In this document: in pieces, positions 31,507 through 40,752 of the stretch
Position numbering within the stretch: the first letter of the stretch is position 1
Layout: each line of letters begins with the position of its first letter
Origin: a virus
Reading direction: 5' to 3' (one strand)
Virus record (IMG/VR): IMGVR_UViG_3300035228_001973
Span: 1 to 64,000 of that record
DNA length: 64,000 nucleotides
The notes under the pieces: model-generated
What the model was told of the DNA's origin: nothing
Database searches by the model: none
What the model saw: the letters and a program-made list of their open reading frames with translations, nothing else
Translations under genes and position numbers: made by a program

Positions 31507-34500
31507 ACTTTTCCTCTAATTCAGTTAGTTCACTTTCCTTTACATCTAATATCGATTCTTGTTCCTTAATTGCTTCGAACAGTATTGATATCATTTCCTC
31601 ATAACTGACTTTGTAACCGTGTTTTTCTGAACCACCAATTAATTCGGGTATTATTTCTTTAACTTCTTGTGCGATAACACCAATATCTTTACTACCTCCT
31701 TCTTCAAGAATCTCACCGTTAATACCTTCTTTTCTCCAAATATATTCAACACCTCTTAGATTTAAAACTTTACTTAAAGGTGTTTCAATACTTCTAATGT
31801 CATTCTTCAATCTCTTATCTGAAGTACTACCGACAGGTCCTTGCGCCCCTGTTGGACCTGTCGCCCCTTGAAGACCACCTGGCCCTTTAGTACCTTTATT
31901 ACCTACAGCACCTTTTCGTCCTTTTGGTCCTTGTGGCCCTTTTATTCCTTTTGGTCCTTGTGGTCCCCTAATACCTTTATTACCTGTTGGTCCTGCCGGT
32001 CCTTGGGCTCCTCCTCCACCTTGTTGTCCCGCCGAACCTGTTGGTCCAGTTGGTCCTTGTGGTCCTCGGTAACCTTTTGGTCCTTTTAAACCTTTATTAC
32101 CTACGGCACCTTTTGGTCCTTTTGGCCCTTTTAAACCTTTATCCGTTCCCTGAGGTCCTATAGGTCCTTTTTCCCCATCAATACCACCAAACCCTTGTGG
32201 TCCTCTAATTCCTAGCGGTCCTTGTCCACCTCTCGGTCCTTTGTAACCTTTTGGTCCTTTAGGTCCTTTAAGACCTTTATAACCTTTATAACCTGTTGGA
32301 CCTGTTGGGCCCTGTGTACCTATTAGACCTTTATAACCTTTTGGTCCCTGTGTACCAATCGAACCTCTCGGTCCTTTTTCTGTACTATTAGCACCAGTTT
32401 TCCCTATGGGACCTGTCGCCCCGCCTGAAGCCTTTGGTCCTTGGGGTCCTCCTAAACCTTGTGGTCCTCTTGGTCCTTGATTACCTCTTGGTCCTGGGTC
32501 GTTACCCGCTGGTCCTGTTGGTCCCGTTCCACCTTGTGCACCTGTTGAATTTGTCGGTCCTTTTGGTCCAGTTGGTCCTTGTGGTCCATCAATTCCCTTA
32601 TAACCTTTATTACCTTTATCGGAACTTGCCGGTCCTTGAGCACCTGTTGGACCTGTCGCTCCTCCTGAAGCCTTTGCTCCTTGTAGTCCTCTTGAACCTT
32701 GTGGTCCTCTTGGCCCTTTTTGTCCTTGTGGTCCTCTCTCTGTACTAGTTGGACCTGTTGGCCCTGTTAATCCCCCTGAAGGTCGTGAACCTTTAATACC
32801 TTTAAAACCTTTATCACTAGATTGACCTATAAATGGTCCTTTTATTCCTTTATTACCTTTATCAGAACTCGCGGGTCCTGTTGGTCCACCTGGTCCTGTT
32901 GGTCCTGTAGCCCCTTGTCCTGATGCTGAACCTTGTGGTCCCCTACTGGCTTGTGAACCGATTTCACCTTGAACACCCCTATCAGTACTTGCTGGACCTT
33001 GTGGTCCTGTTGGACCTGTCGCTCCTCCTGAAGCCTTCGCTCCTTGTGGACCTCTATCACCTTGTGATTGTCTTGGACCTATTGGTCCTTTTGGTCCTGC
33101 AGTATTTCCTGCGGGTCCACCTGGTCCTGTTGGTCCTACATTACCTTGTGACGACGCTGAACCTTGTGGCCCTCTTGGTCCATCGTTACCTTGTGGTCCT
33201 TTTGGTCCTATCGGTCCTCTATCAGTACTTGCTGGACCTTGTGGTCCTGTTGGACCTGTCGCTCCTCCTGAAGCCTTTGCCCCTTGTGGCCCTTGTCCAC
33301 CTCTACCAATTTGTAATCCTTTTGGACCTTTTAGTCCTTTTTGACCTTTATCCGTACTTGTTGGTCCTTTATCACCTGTGGTTGTATTTTGAGTACCTTT
33401 TGGTCCTGTTGGTCCTGTTGGTCCGTTAGGTCCTTTAGTGCCTTTATAACCTTTTTGCCCTTTAATACCTTTATCAGTACTTGATGGACCTGTCGGTCCT
33501 TGTCCACCGGTAGTTCCCTTTGGTCCTGTCGGACCTTGAGGTCCTTGTCCACCTTGATTACCTCTAGGACCTTTTGGTCCTTGTGTTCCTTTATCAGTAT
33601 TAGTTGGACCTGTTGGTCCTTGTGGACCTTTAAGTCCTTTATCGGTATTATTAGGACCTGTTGGTCCGTTGGGTCCTGTTGGTCCCGTTATACTATTTCC
33701 AATAGTTCCTCTCGGCCCATCTGTACCTTTCGGTCCTTTGATACCTTTTAAACCTTTATTACCTTTATTTGTGGGTACACCACTTGGACCTTGTTCCGCG
33801 TTAGGACCTATTGGTCCTTGTACCCCTCTCGCTCCTTTAGGTGAAGTACCAATTGTACCTTGTGGTCCTTGAAATCCTTTAGGTCCCTTATCACCTGTCG
33901 GTCCTTGTAGACCCTTATCCGAACTTACCGGACCAATATCTCCACCATCGGCAACATCACCTATAAGTCCTTTTTCATTATTACCTTGTGGTCCCTGAGG
34001 TCCCTGAGGTCCTCTGAAACCTTTATTACCATTTGGACCCTTTAGTCCTTTATCGGCACTTGCTGGTCCTGTTGGTCCCTGTGGCCCTGTCGGACCTTGT
34101 GGTCCTGAACTAGTTGAAGATTGTGGACCAATTAATCCTTTAATCCCTTTTATACCAATAAGACCTTTTAAACCTTTGGTACCTTTATCTGTACTTGTTG
34201 GTCCTTGTGGACCATTGTCCCCACCAGAACCTGTTGGTCCTTTTAGTGAATCCCCTTGTGACCCTCTATTACCATTGAAACCTTTGGGTCCGACCGGTCC
34301 TTGAGGACCTGTGGGTCCTTTAACGGCTGCGGGTCCACCTGGCCCTGTTGGTCCCTGTGGCCCAATAAATCCTTTCTCACCTTGTGTACCTATTACACCT
34401 CTACTTTGTTTAGGACCTTTTACTCCCTTAATACCTTTGATACCCTTAATACCTTTATCACCTTTGTCTGTGGATTGCGGTCCTTGAGGCCCTAAGTCCC

Positions 34501-35455
34501 CATTAGGTCCTTGTACACCTATAATACCATCGGGACCTTGCGGACCTTGTGGTCCTGTAAGACCTTTTATACCTTTGTTACCAATAGGTCCTTTATCGGC
34601 ATTAGGTCCTGTTGGTCCTTGTGGCCCCGTATCACCATCTGTGGCTCTTATACCTTTCTCACCTTGAGGTCCTTGTACCCCAAGAATACCTTTTTGACCT
34701 TTAACTCCCTTAATACCTTTAAATCCTTTCTGACCTTTATCAGAAGATTGTGGACCTTTTAGACCGGTAGGTCCTTGAGGTGAATCACCTCCAATATTAC
34801 CCTGCGCTCCTTGGTCTGGCTTTAACCCTTTAATACCTTTAATTCCTTTAAGTCCTGTTGGTCCTTGTTGTCCTTTATCGGTAGATGTAATCCCTTTTAA
34901 TCCTGTAGGACCTTTTAAACCTTTGGTAGATTCTGAAGGTTTTAATCCTTTCAATCCTTTTGGTCCAACTTCACCTTTATTTCCTTGTATTCCTCGGTCA
35001 CCTTTATCTCCTTTAACTGATAACTCACCTTTAATACCTTTTAGTCCGTCAGAACCTATACCACCTTTAATACCAAAATCACCTTTATCACCTGTAGGTC
35101 CAACAATACCCGTTTTACCTTTATTACCTTTAGTCCCTTCTATACCATCTCTACCTCTAAGACCTTTAAGTCCTTTTTGACCTTTTAAACCTTCTAGTTG
35201 ACCTACCCAATGACCTCCGGAATCAACCACCATCATACTACCAACATAAAGTTCACTATTAACAACATTGGCCTCAGCAGGTAATGATAACGGAGTATTA
35301 CTATCAGAGACTTTAAAAATATTAGTTGAAGACTTAAATATTAAATCACCTGAATTATCTATTTCAATAGCATAACTATTACCTGAACCACTAAAAATTA
35401 TATGTGGATTGGTGTTCGATGTACTTCCCGTAGGATATATTATAATATTAGCCAT
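31490..35455 (-). CDS. Collagen-like tail-fibre protein 3 with S74 chaperone
   Basis: The protein (1321 aa) has three parts. An N-terminal beta domain (1-80, MANIIIYPTGSTSN..., ending HWVGQLEG) is shared with its two neighbours. About 1100 residues of Gly-X-Y follow. The C-terminal S74 intramolecular chaperone starts at about 1212 with SDKRLKNDI and has GVIAQEVKEIIPE plus a final coiled coil. S74 domains trimerise the fibre and cut themselves off at the Ser-Lys dyad. Triplets are GPQ/GPT/GPK-rich with many X-Lys-Gly. The helix is broken at intervals by STDKG-type inserts that add one residue. The start overlaps the stop of the gene before it by one base. Confidence 0.93.
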   Translation of the reverse strand: MANIIIYPTGSTSNTNPHIIFSGSGNSYAIEIDNSGDLIFKSSTNIFKVSDSNTPLSLPAEANVVNSELYVGSMMVVDSGGHWVGQLEGLKGQKGLKGLRGRDGIEGTKGNKGKTGIVGPTGDKGDFGIKGGIGSDGLKGIKGELSVKGDKGDRGIQGNKGEVGPKGLKGLKPSESTKGLKGPTGLKGITSTDKGQQGPTGLKGIKGIKGLKPDQGAQGNIGGDSPQGPTGLKGPQSSDKGQKGFKGIKGVKGQKGILGVQGPQGEKGIRATDGDTGPQGPTGPNADKGPIGNKGIKGLTGPQGPQGPDGIIGVQGPNGDLGPQGPQSTDKGDKGIKGIKGIKGVKGPKQSRGVIGTQGEKGFIGPQGPTGPGGPAAVKGPTGPQGPVGPKGFNGNRGSQGDSLKGPTGSGGDNGPQGPTSTDKGTKGLKGLIGIKGIKGLIGPQSSTSSGPQGPTGPQGPTGPASADKGLKGPNGNKGFRGPQGPQGPQGNNEKGLIGDVADGGDIGPVSSDKGLQGPTGDKGPKGFQGPQGTIGTSPKGARGVQGPIGPNAEQGPSGVPTNKGNKGLKGIKGPKGTDGPRGTIGNSITGPTGPNGPTGPNNTDKGLKGPQGPTGPTNTDKGTQGPKGPRGNQGGQGPQGPTGPKGTTGGQGPTGPSSTDKGIKGQKGYKGTKGPNGPTGPTGPKGTQNTTTGDKGPTSTDKGQKGLKGPKGLQIGRGGQGPQGAKASGGATGPTGPQGPASTDRGPIGPKGPQGNDGPRGPQGSASSQGNVGPTGPGGPAGNTAGPKGPIGPRQSQGDRGPQGAKASGGATGPTGPQGPASTDRGVQGEIGSQASRGPQGSASGQGATGPTGPGGPTGPASSDKGNKGIKGPFIGQSSDKGFKGIKGSRPSGGLTGPTGPTSTERGPQGQKGPRGPQGSRGLQGAKASGGATGPTGAQGPASSDKGNKGYKGIDGPQGPTGPKGPTNSTGAQGGTGPTGPAGNDPGPRGNQGPRGPQGLGGPQGPKASGGATGPIGKTGANSTEKGPRGSIGTQGPKGYKGLIGTQGPTGPTGYKGYKGLKGPKGPKGYKGPRGGQGPLGIRGPQGFGGIDGEKGPIGPQGTDKGLKGPKGPKGAVGNKGLKGPKGYRGPQGPTGPTGSAGQQGGGGAQGPAGPTGNKGIRGPQGPKGIKGPQGPKGRKGAVGNKGTKGPGGLQGATGPTGAQGPVGSTSDKRLKNDIRSIETPLSKVLNLRGVEYIWRKEGINGEILEEGGSKDIGVIAQEVKEIIPELIGGSEKHGYKVSYEEMISILFEAIKEQESILDVKESELTELEEKFKRNQ

Positions 35456-38400
35456 TAATCTATTTGTGTTCTTAACCAGTTTATTTGTTCACCTATATCT
35501 TCAATAAATACTTGGTGAGTTTTAATCGCTTCAATAATTAATGAATTTAATTTATAATATTTAATAGCTAAATAACCATCATCTCTTCTATATACCACTT
35601 CAGGGTATATTAAATTTATTTCTTGAGCTATCATACCAATTGAGTGTAACTTTTGTCTTTCTTTTAAGAAATCGTATCCTGAATATTTTTCATTCCAATC
35701 GTATTCCGTAACATTAATTTTCAAAAGTTTATTTAATGAGTCACCTATAGTTTTAATACCTAACTTCATTCTTTCATCAGAACTTCTACATTCACCACAT
35801 TCACTTAAACTACAGTTACCACCATTAGCTGCCCAATGGAACATAGACCCACTACTTAACCCACCGTCCCAAATAGTATACAATCCACTTCTAGCAGCTT
35901 TACAAAATGTAGCAAGGTTGTTACATACCGTACATGTATTATTAGTATATAAATAAGAACTATTCGTGAATTGTCCTGAAGTTGGGGAATAAAGTGTCAA
36001 TTGTGCTCCACTTCCACACGGTTCCTGCTTTCCATCACAAATACTACAGTCCCCCTCTCTTCTCAATAGTATAGTATGAGAAAAACAACTAGACGCAGTT
36101 GGTCCTTTTGGTCCTTTAATACCTTTAAAACCTTTATCACCCACAGCACCACCTGCCGCTTGTGGCCCTTGTGGTCCTTTTTGACCTGTAGGTCCTTGTG
36201 GCCCTTCTTTACCAGCCGGTCCTTGTGGTCCGTCTTTACCGTCTCTACCTTGTGGTCCTTTAAGACCTTTATAACCTTTAGGTCCTGTCGGTCCAAGTGG
36301 ACCTTGTCCACCTATAGGACCTTTATAACCTTTTACTGTAGATTGTGCACCTCTTGGTCCTTGTGGTCCAACAGACCCTTCTTTTGTATACTGTGACCCT
36401 TTTGGTCCTTGTGGCCCTCTAGGTCCTATAAGACCTTTACGACCTTTTTGTCCTTTAAACCCTGTTGGTCCGTTTTGAGTATTAGTTGGACCTATCGGCC
36501 CTGGTGAAGTGGAACCTGCACCTTGTGGTCCTCTCGGCCCACCACCACCTTGTAGACCTTGTGGACCTCTTGGTCCTTTTGGTCCCTTGACAGCTGAACT
36601 ACCACCTTGTGGTCCTTGGGCTCCTCTGTCAGTACTTGTAGGTCCTTGTTGACCTCCAACACCTTTATAACCTGTAGGTCCTACTGGTCCTTTATAACCT
36701 TTGAATGCTGCTGGCCCACCTGGTCCTGTTGGTCCTGTTGGCCCTGATTGTGGTCCTTGTGGTCCTTGTGGACCTAATGCTCCTTTAGGTCCTTTTAACC
36801 CTTTAAAACCTTTATCACCTTTACTTGAAATTAAACCTTTAGCTCCTTTAGGTCCTTTGTAACCTTTAACTGTAGAACTATTACCTTGTGGACCTAAAGG
36901 TCCTTTATAACCTTTTGGCCCTTTTGGTCCTTTAATACCTTTAAATGCTGCTGGCCCACCTGCTCCTGTTGGACCTGTTGGTCCTGATTGTGGCCCTTGT
37001 AGACCTTGTGGACCTTTTGGTCCTTTATATCCTTTTGGTCCTTTTAGACCTTTATCGGCTAACAATCCTCCACCACCCTGAGCACCTTGAGGTCCTTTAT
37101 CTCCAACAGTACCTGTAGTAGTACCTTGTGGACCTAAAGGTCCTTTATATCCTTTTGGTCCTTTAGGTCCTTTTAAACCTTTATAACCTTTGAGTGCTAC
37201 TGGCCCTGTTGGTCCTGTTGGTCCTACCGCACCTGTTGTCGGCCCTTTAGGTCCTTTTGGTCCCTTATAACCTTTTGGTCCTTTGAACCCTTTAATACCT
37301 TTGGATGCTACCGGTCCTGTTGGTCCTACGAACCCTTTTGGTCCTTTCGCTCCGGTAGCAGAACCTATCGGACCTTTGGGTCCAAAGGCTCCTTTAATAC
37401 CTTTTTGACCTTTAAGTCCCTTATATGCGGTTGGTCCACCTAACCCTGTTGGTCCTGTTAGTCCTGTATCGGTACTTTGAGTACCTTTAGGTCCTTGTGG
37501 TCCCTTTGGTCCTTTATAACCTTTAACACCTTTGAGTCCTTTAAATGCTGCTGGCCCACCTGGTCCTGTTGGTCCTGTATCTCCTGAACCTCCAGTCGTT
37601 GTACCTCTACCACCTTGAGGACCTTGTGGTCCCTTTATTCCAATGAGACCTTTACTTCCTTTTAAACCATCATCGGCTCTTAAACCTTTAATACCTTTTA
37701 ATCCTTTAAGTCCTTTAACTGTTGAAGTTGTTCCTCTACCACCTTGAGGACCTTTATATCCTTTTTGTCCTTTGATTCCTTTATCTCCGTCAGTATCTCT
37801 AAAACCTTTTTGACCTTTAATACCTTTATCACCTGTAGATGTACTTATAAGACCTTTGTCCCCTGTCACACCTTTTAATCCTTTATAACCCTTTTGTCCT
37901 TTAACCCCTTGAGGTCCTTTTAAACCTTTTAAACCTTTAATACCTTTGAGTCCCTTATCTCCTTTAGTACTAACAGGTCCTTGTGGTCCTGTTGGTCCTT
38001 GACTAGCTTTAAGTCCTTTATTACCTTGAGGTCCTATTAAACCTTTTAAACCTTTAAAGCCTTTATTACCTTTTAGTCCTTTAAGTCCTTTATTACCTTG
38101 GTCCGCCACTGGTCCCGTTGGTCCTTGTGGACCTCCATCACCTTGACTTGCAATTAAACCTTTAGGTCCTTTAGGTCCCTTAACACCTTTCTTACCTTTT
38201 AATCCTTTATAACCTTTATTACCTTTATCTCCCTGTGGTCCTCTTTGACCCTTTTCCCCTGTAGGTCCTAACTCATTACCTTGGCTTGTTGGCCCTTGAG
38301 GTCCTTTTGTCCCATCAATACCCTTTTTACCTTTTAACCCTTTTAATCCTTTAAGTCCTTTAAGACCTTTATCCGCTCCCTCACCATCTTGTGATACTGG

Positions 38401-40752
38401 ACCTTGAGCTCCTTGGTCAGCGATTATTCCTTGTGGTCCTTGTGGACCAAGTAATCCTTTTCGACCTTTTAAACCTTTAAGACCTTTATCACCTTTATTA
38501 CCGGTCGGACCTTTATCGGATTGAGGACCTGTTGGCCCTACGTCTCCTTGGCTAGCTATTAGACCTTTGATACCTTTAATACCTTTAAGACCCTTATTAC
38601 CTCTTTGACCCTTTAAACCTTTTTCACCTTTATCAGTAGAAGTATTACCTCTACCCCCATTTGGACCTTGGTCTCCGTCAGTCCCTATTTGACCTTTAGG
38701 TGAACTACCTATGGAACCATCAGGTCCTTTAATTCCTTTTGGTCCAACAACACCAACTTCACCTTTTGGTCCTTTTAAATTACCAACAGGTCCATCAACA
38801 CCCACGGGTCCTTTTTCACCTATTATACCTTTTGTCCCACCATCGGTATCAGGTCCCTTCGCTCCTTTAAGTCCTTTTAACCCTTTTAAACCTTTTAATC
38901 CTTTAGTTCCTTTATCATCACCAACAATTCCTTTATTACCTTCATCACCAGTTTCACCTTGTTGTCTTAGAAAAGACGTTAAAGCATTTGTAACAACGGA
39001 TTCAGTAAAATTATCAACAGTAGGGTCAACATCAAAACCAAAATGTTTTAGACCTGGACCATTTTTAAAACTACTTTCTAAATTTGTATAACAAGTTTCA
39101 GACGAAAGAGAAGAATAAACATTTGTCGTTATTAACGCACTTAAATTTAAATTCTCAGGACCAACTGAAGTTATGTTATCACCATATCTATTTAAAAACT
39201 CATTACTAGTGATGGTACTACCCTCAATTGCTGCTACTGCATGTTGAACAAACGCATAAGTTGAAGTACCTCTAAGTGGGTTTACAACTGGATAAACTAA
39301 ACCTTGAGCATTACCCCCTCGATTACTTTTTATATCTTCATATACTTGAACATATGAACAGTAATCGTGTAAATACCTATTTGTATATTCATCACCTGCA
39401 TTATTATTCCAATAATTACCATTCAATTCAAATGGTTTATTAAATAAGTCACTCTTAGTGGCGTTGGTTGGTGTTCCACCTAACTGTCCATGATATAGAC
39501 CAACAATACCGTCTGACTCATCCGCAACAATAATTACCAAATAGTTAGTATTATCACCACCAAATGAACCTTGTCCTGATGTTTCTGTATTATTTAAATT
39601 ACTATGGTCAAAAGGTACACCCTGAGATATGGATTCAGCTGCACCTGTATCTAAATTAACACCTCTGTTAATTCTTCTGTATATTGTTTCACCATCATTA
39701 AATTGTGAATTTCTTGGTACACAATTACCACCTGAATTAGACTGACAATAATCAGATTGATAAGTTGCGTTAGGTACCGCACTATTAAATTCACTCAATG
39801 GTGTTCCGTCACTCAATGTACCCCCACTGAGTGAACCAAGATATGGATAGGATGCCCACCATAACCAGTTTTCACCGTTATTATTGTTTTTACCAATTAC
39901 GCCCTCGTATAATTTATTAATATCACCATCACCATTTACTGTTTGGAACCAATCTCTAACACTCTGAGAGGCTTCTTTAGCTTTATCACTTGGCATCGAT
40001 GTCGCGTCATAGAAAACATAAACATCTACATTTGAGGTAATCCCAATTGGTCCTTGAGGTCCTTTTACACCTACTTCACCCTTGGGTCCAATCTCACCTT
40101 TATTTGTACCTGTTGGTCCTTGGTTACCTTTACTGGCGGATAATCCTGTAGGTCCTTTTAGTGAATCACCAATTAAACCTTTTATACCTTTATTACCTTT
40201 GAATCCTTTAAATCCTTGTGTACCTATAGACCCCTTTAATGAGTCAGGACCCGCAGGTCCGATTACACCTTGTGGGCCTATTTGACCTTTAATTCCCACG
40301 GGACCTAATGGTCCTGAGACATCCTTCTCACCTTTGATACCTTTTAACCCTTTAGTTCCTTGTTCACCTGTTGGTCCTTGTTCTGTAGAGGTTATACCTT
40401 TTAATCCTTTTTGACCTTTTAAACCTTTTTCACCATCACCATCTCTATTACCTTTAAGACCTGTCGGTCCCTGAGGTCCTTGAACACCAGTGGGTCCAAT
40501 CATATTCATAGGGTAACCTTTCCAATTACCTGAGTTATCAATTAATTCATCACTATTCTGTTTCTTTACTGAAACAGACGGCATAAACTTCATATTATCT
40601 AACTCTAAACTTGAAGTGATTTTAAAATCATTACCTAAGTGTGTGTTAAAATTCAATTCTCCGCTACCATATGCTATATTAATCATACTAGCATTAGTAC
40701 CTGAAAAATTAATTGTACCTCCTGTTGGATTTATTTTAATGTCTCTACCCAT
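35455..40752 (-). CDS. Collagen-like tail-fibre protein 2 with inserted globular domain and S74 chaperone
   Basis: The largest fibre gene (1765 aa) has a beta N-terminus (MGRDIKINPTGGT...), a first Gly-X-Y stretch, and then a globular insert (about 235-605) starting VDVYVFYDATSMPSDKAKEA with YLVIIVADESDG further on, resembling a von Willebrand A-like fold with an imperfect metal site. A second collagen stretch of about 900 residues is very rich in GLKG/GPKG/GYKG triplets. A cysteine cluster (about 1545-1655, CSICDGKQEPC, CTVCNN, CSLSECGEC) precedes the S74 domain at about 1658 (SDERMK, GMIAQEI). Disulphides or a metal may lock the trimer. It overlaps its upstream neighbour by 8 bases. Confidence 0.93.
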   Translation of the reverse strand: MGRDIKINPTGGTINFSGTNASMINIAYGSGELNFNTHLGNDFKITSSLELDNMKFMPSVSVKKQNSDELIDNSGNWKGYPMNMIGPTGVQGPQGPTGLKGNRDGDGEKGLKGQKGLKGITSTEQGPTGEQGTKGLKGIKGEKDVSGPLGPVGIKGQIGPQGVIGPAGPDSLKGSIGTQGFKGFKGNKGIKGLIGDSLKGPTGLSASKGNQGPTGTNKGEIGPKGEVGVKGPQGPIGITSNVDVYVFYDATSMPSDKAKEASQSVRDWFQTVNGDGDINKLYEGVIGKNNNNGENWLWWASYPYLGSLSGGTLSDGTPLSEFNSAVPNATYQSDYCQSNSGGNCVPRNSQFNDGETIYRRINRGVNLDTGAAESISQGVPFDHSNLNNTETSGQGSFGGDNTNYLVIIVADESDGIVGLYHGQLGGTPTNATKSDLFNKPFELNGNYWNNNAGDEYTNRYLHDYCSYVQVYEDIKSNRGGNAQGLVYPVVNPLRGTSTYAFVQHAVAAIEGSTITSNEFLNRYGDNITSVGPENLNLSALITTNVYSSLSSETCYTNLESSFKNGPGLKHFGFDVDPTVDNFTESVVTNALTSFLRQQGETGDEGNKGIVGDDKGTKGLKGLKGLKGLKGAKGPDTDGGTKGIIGEKGPVGVDGPVGNLKGPKGEVGVVGPKGIKGPDGSIGSSPKGQIGTDGDQGPNGGRGNTSTDKGEKGLKGQRGNKGLKGIKGIKGLIASQGDVGPTGPQSDKGPTGNKGDKGLKGLKGRKGLLGPQGPQGIIADQGAQGPVSQDGEGADKGLKGLKGLKGLKGKKGIDGTKGPQGPTSQGNELGPTGEKGQRGPQGDKGNKGYKGLKGKKGVKGPKGPKGLIASQGDGGPQGPTGPVADQGNKGLKGLKGNKGFKGLKGLIGPQGNKGLKASQGPTGPQGPVSTKGDKGLKGIKGLKGLKGPQGVKGQKGYKGLKGVTGDKGLISTSTGDKGIKGQKGFRDTDGDKGIKGQKGYKGPQGGRGTTSTVKGLKGLKGIKGLRADDGLKGSKGLIGIKGPQGPQGGRGTTTGGSGDTGPTGPGGPAAFKGLKGVKGYKGPKGPQGPKGTQSTDTGLTGPTGLGGPTAYKGLKGQKGIKGAFGPKGPIGSATGAKGPKGFVGPTGPVASKGIKGFKGPKGYKGPKGPKGPTTGAVGPTGPTGPVALKGYKGLKGPKGPKGYKGPLGPQGTTTGTVGDKGPQGAQGGGGLLADKGLKGPKGYKGPKGPQGLQGPQSGPTGPTGAGGPAAFKGIKGPKGPKGYKGPLGPQGNSSTVKGYKGPKGAKGLISSKGDKGFKGLKGPKGALGPQGPQGPQSGPTGPTGPGGPAAFKGYKGPVGPTGYKGVGGQQGPTSTDRGAQGPQGGSSAVKGPKGPRGPQGLQGGGGPRGPQGAGSTSPGPIGPTNTQNGPTGFKGQKGRKGLIGPRGPQGPKGSQYTKEGSVGPQGPRGAQSTVKGYKGPIGGQGPLGPTGPKGYKGLKGPQGRDGKDGPQGPAGKEGPQGPTGQKGPQGPQAAGGAVGDKGFKGIKGPKGPTASSCFSHTILLRREGDCSICDGKQEPCGSGAQLTLYSPTSGQFTNSSYLYTNNTCTVCNNLATFCKAARSGLYTIWDGGLSSGSMFHWAANGGNCSLSECGECRSSDERMKLGIKTIGDSLNKLLKINVTEYDWNEKYSGYDFLKERQKLHSIGMIAQEINLIYPEVVYRRDDGYLAIKYYKLNSLIIEAIKTHQVFIEDIGEQINWLRTQID

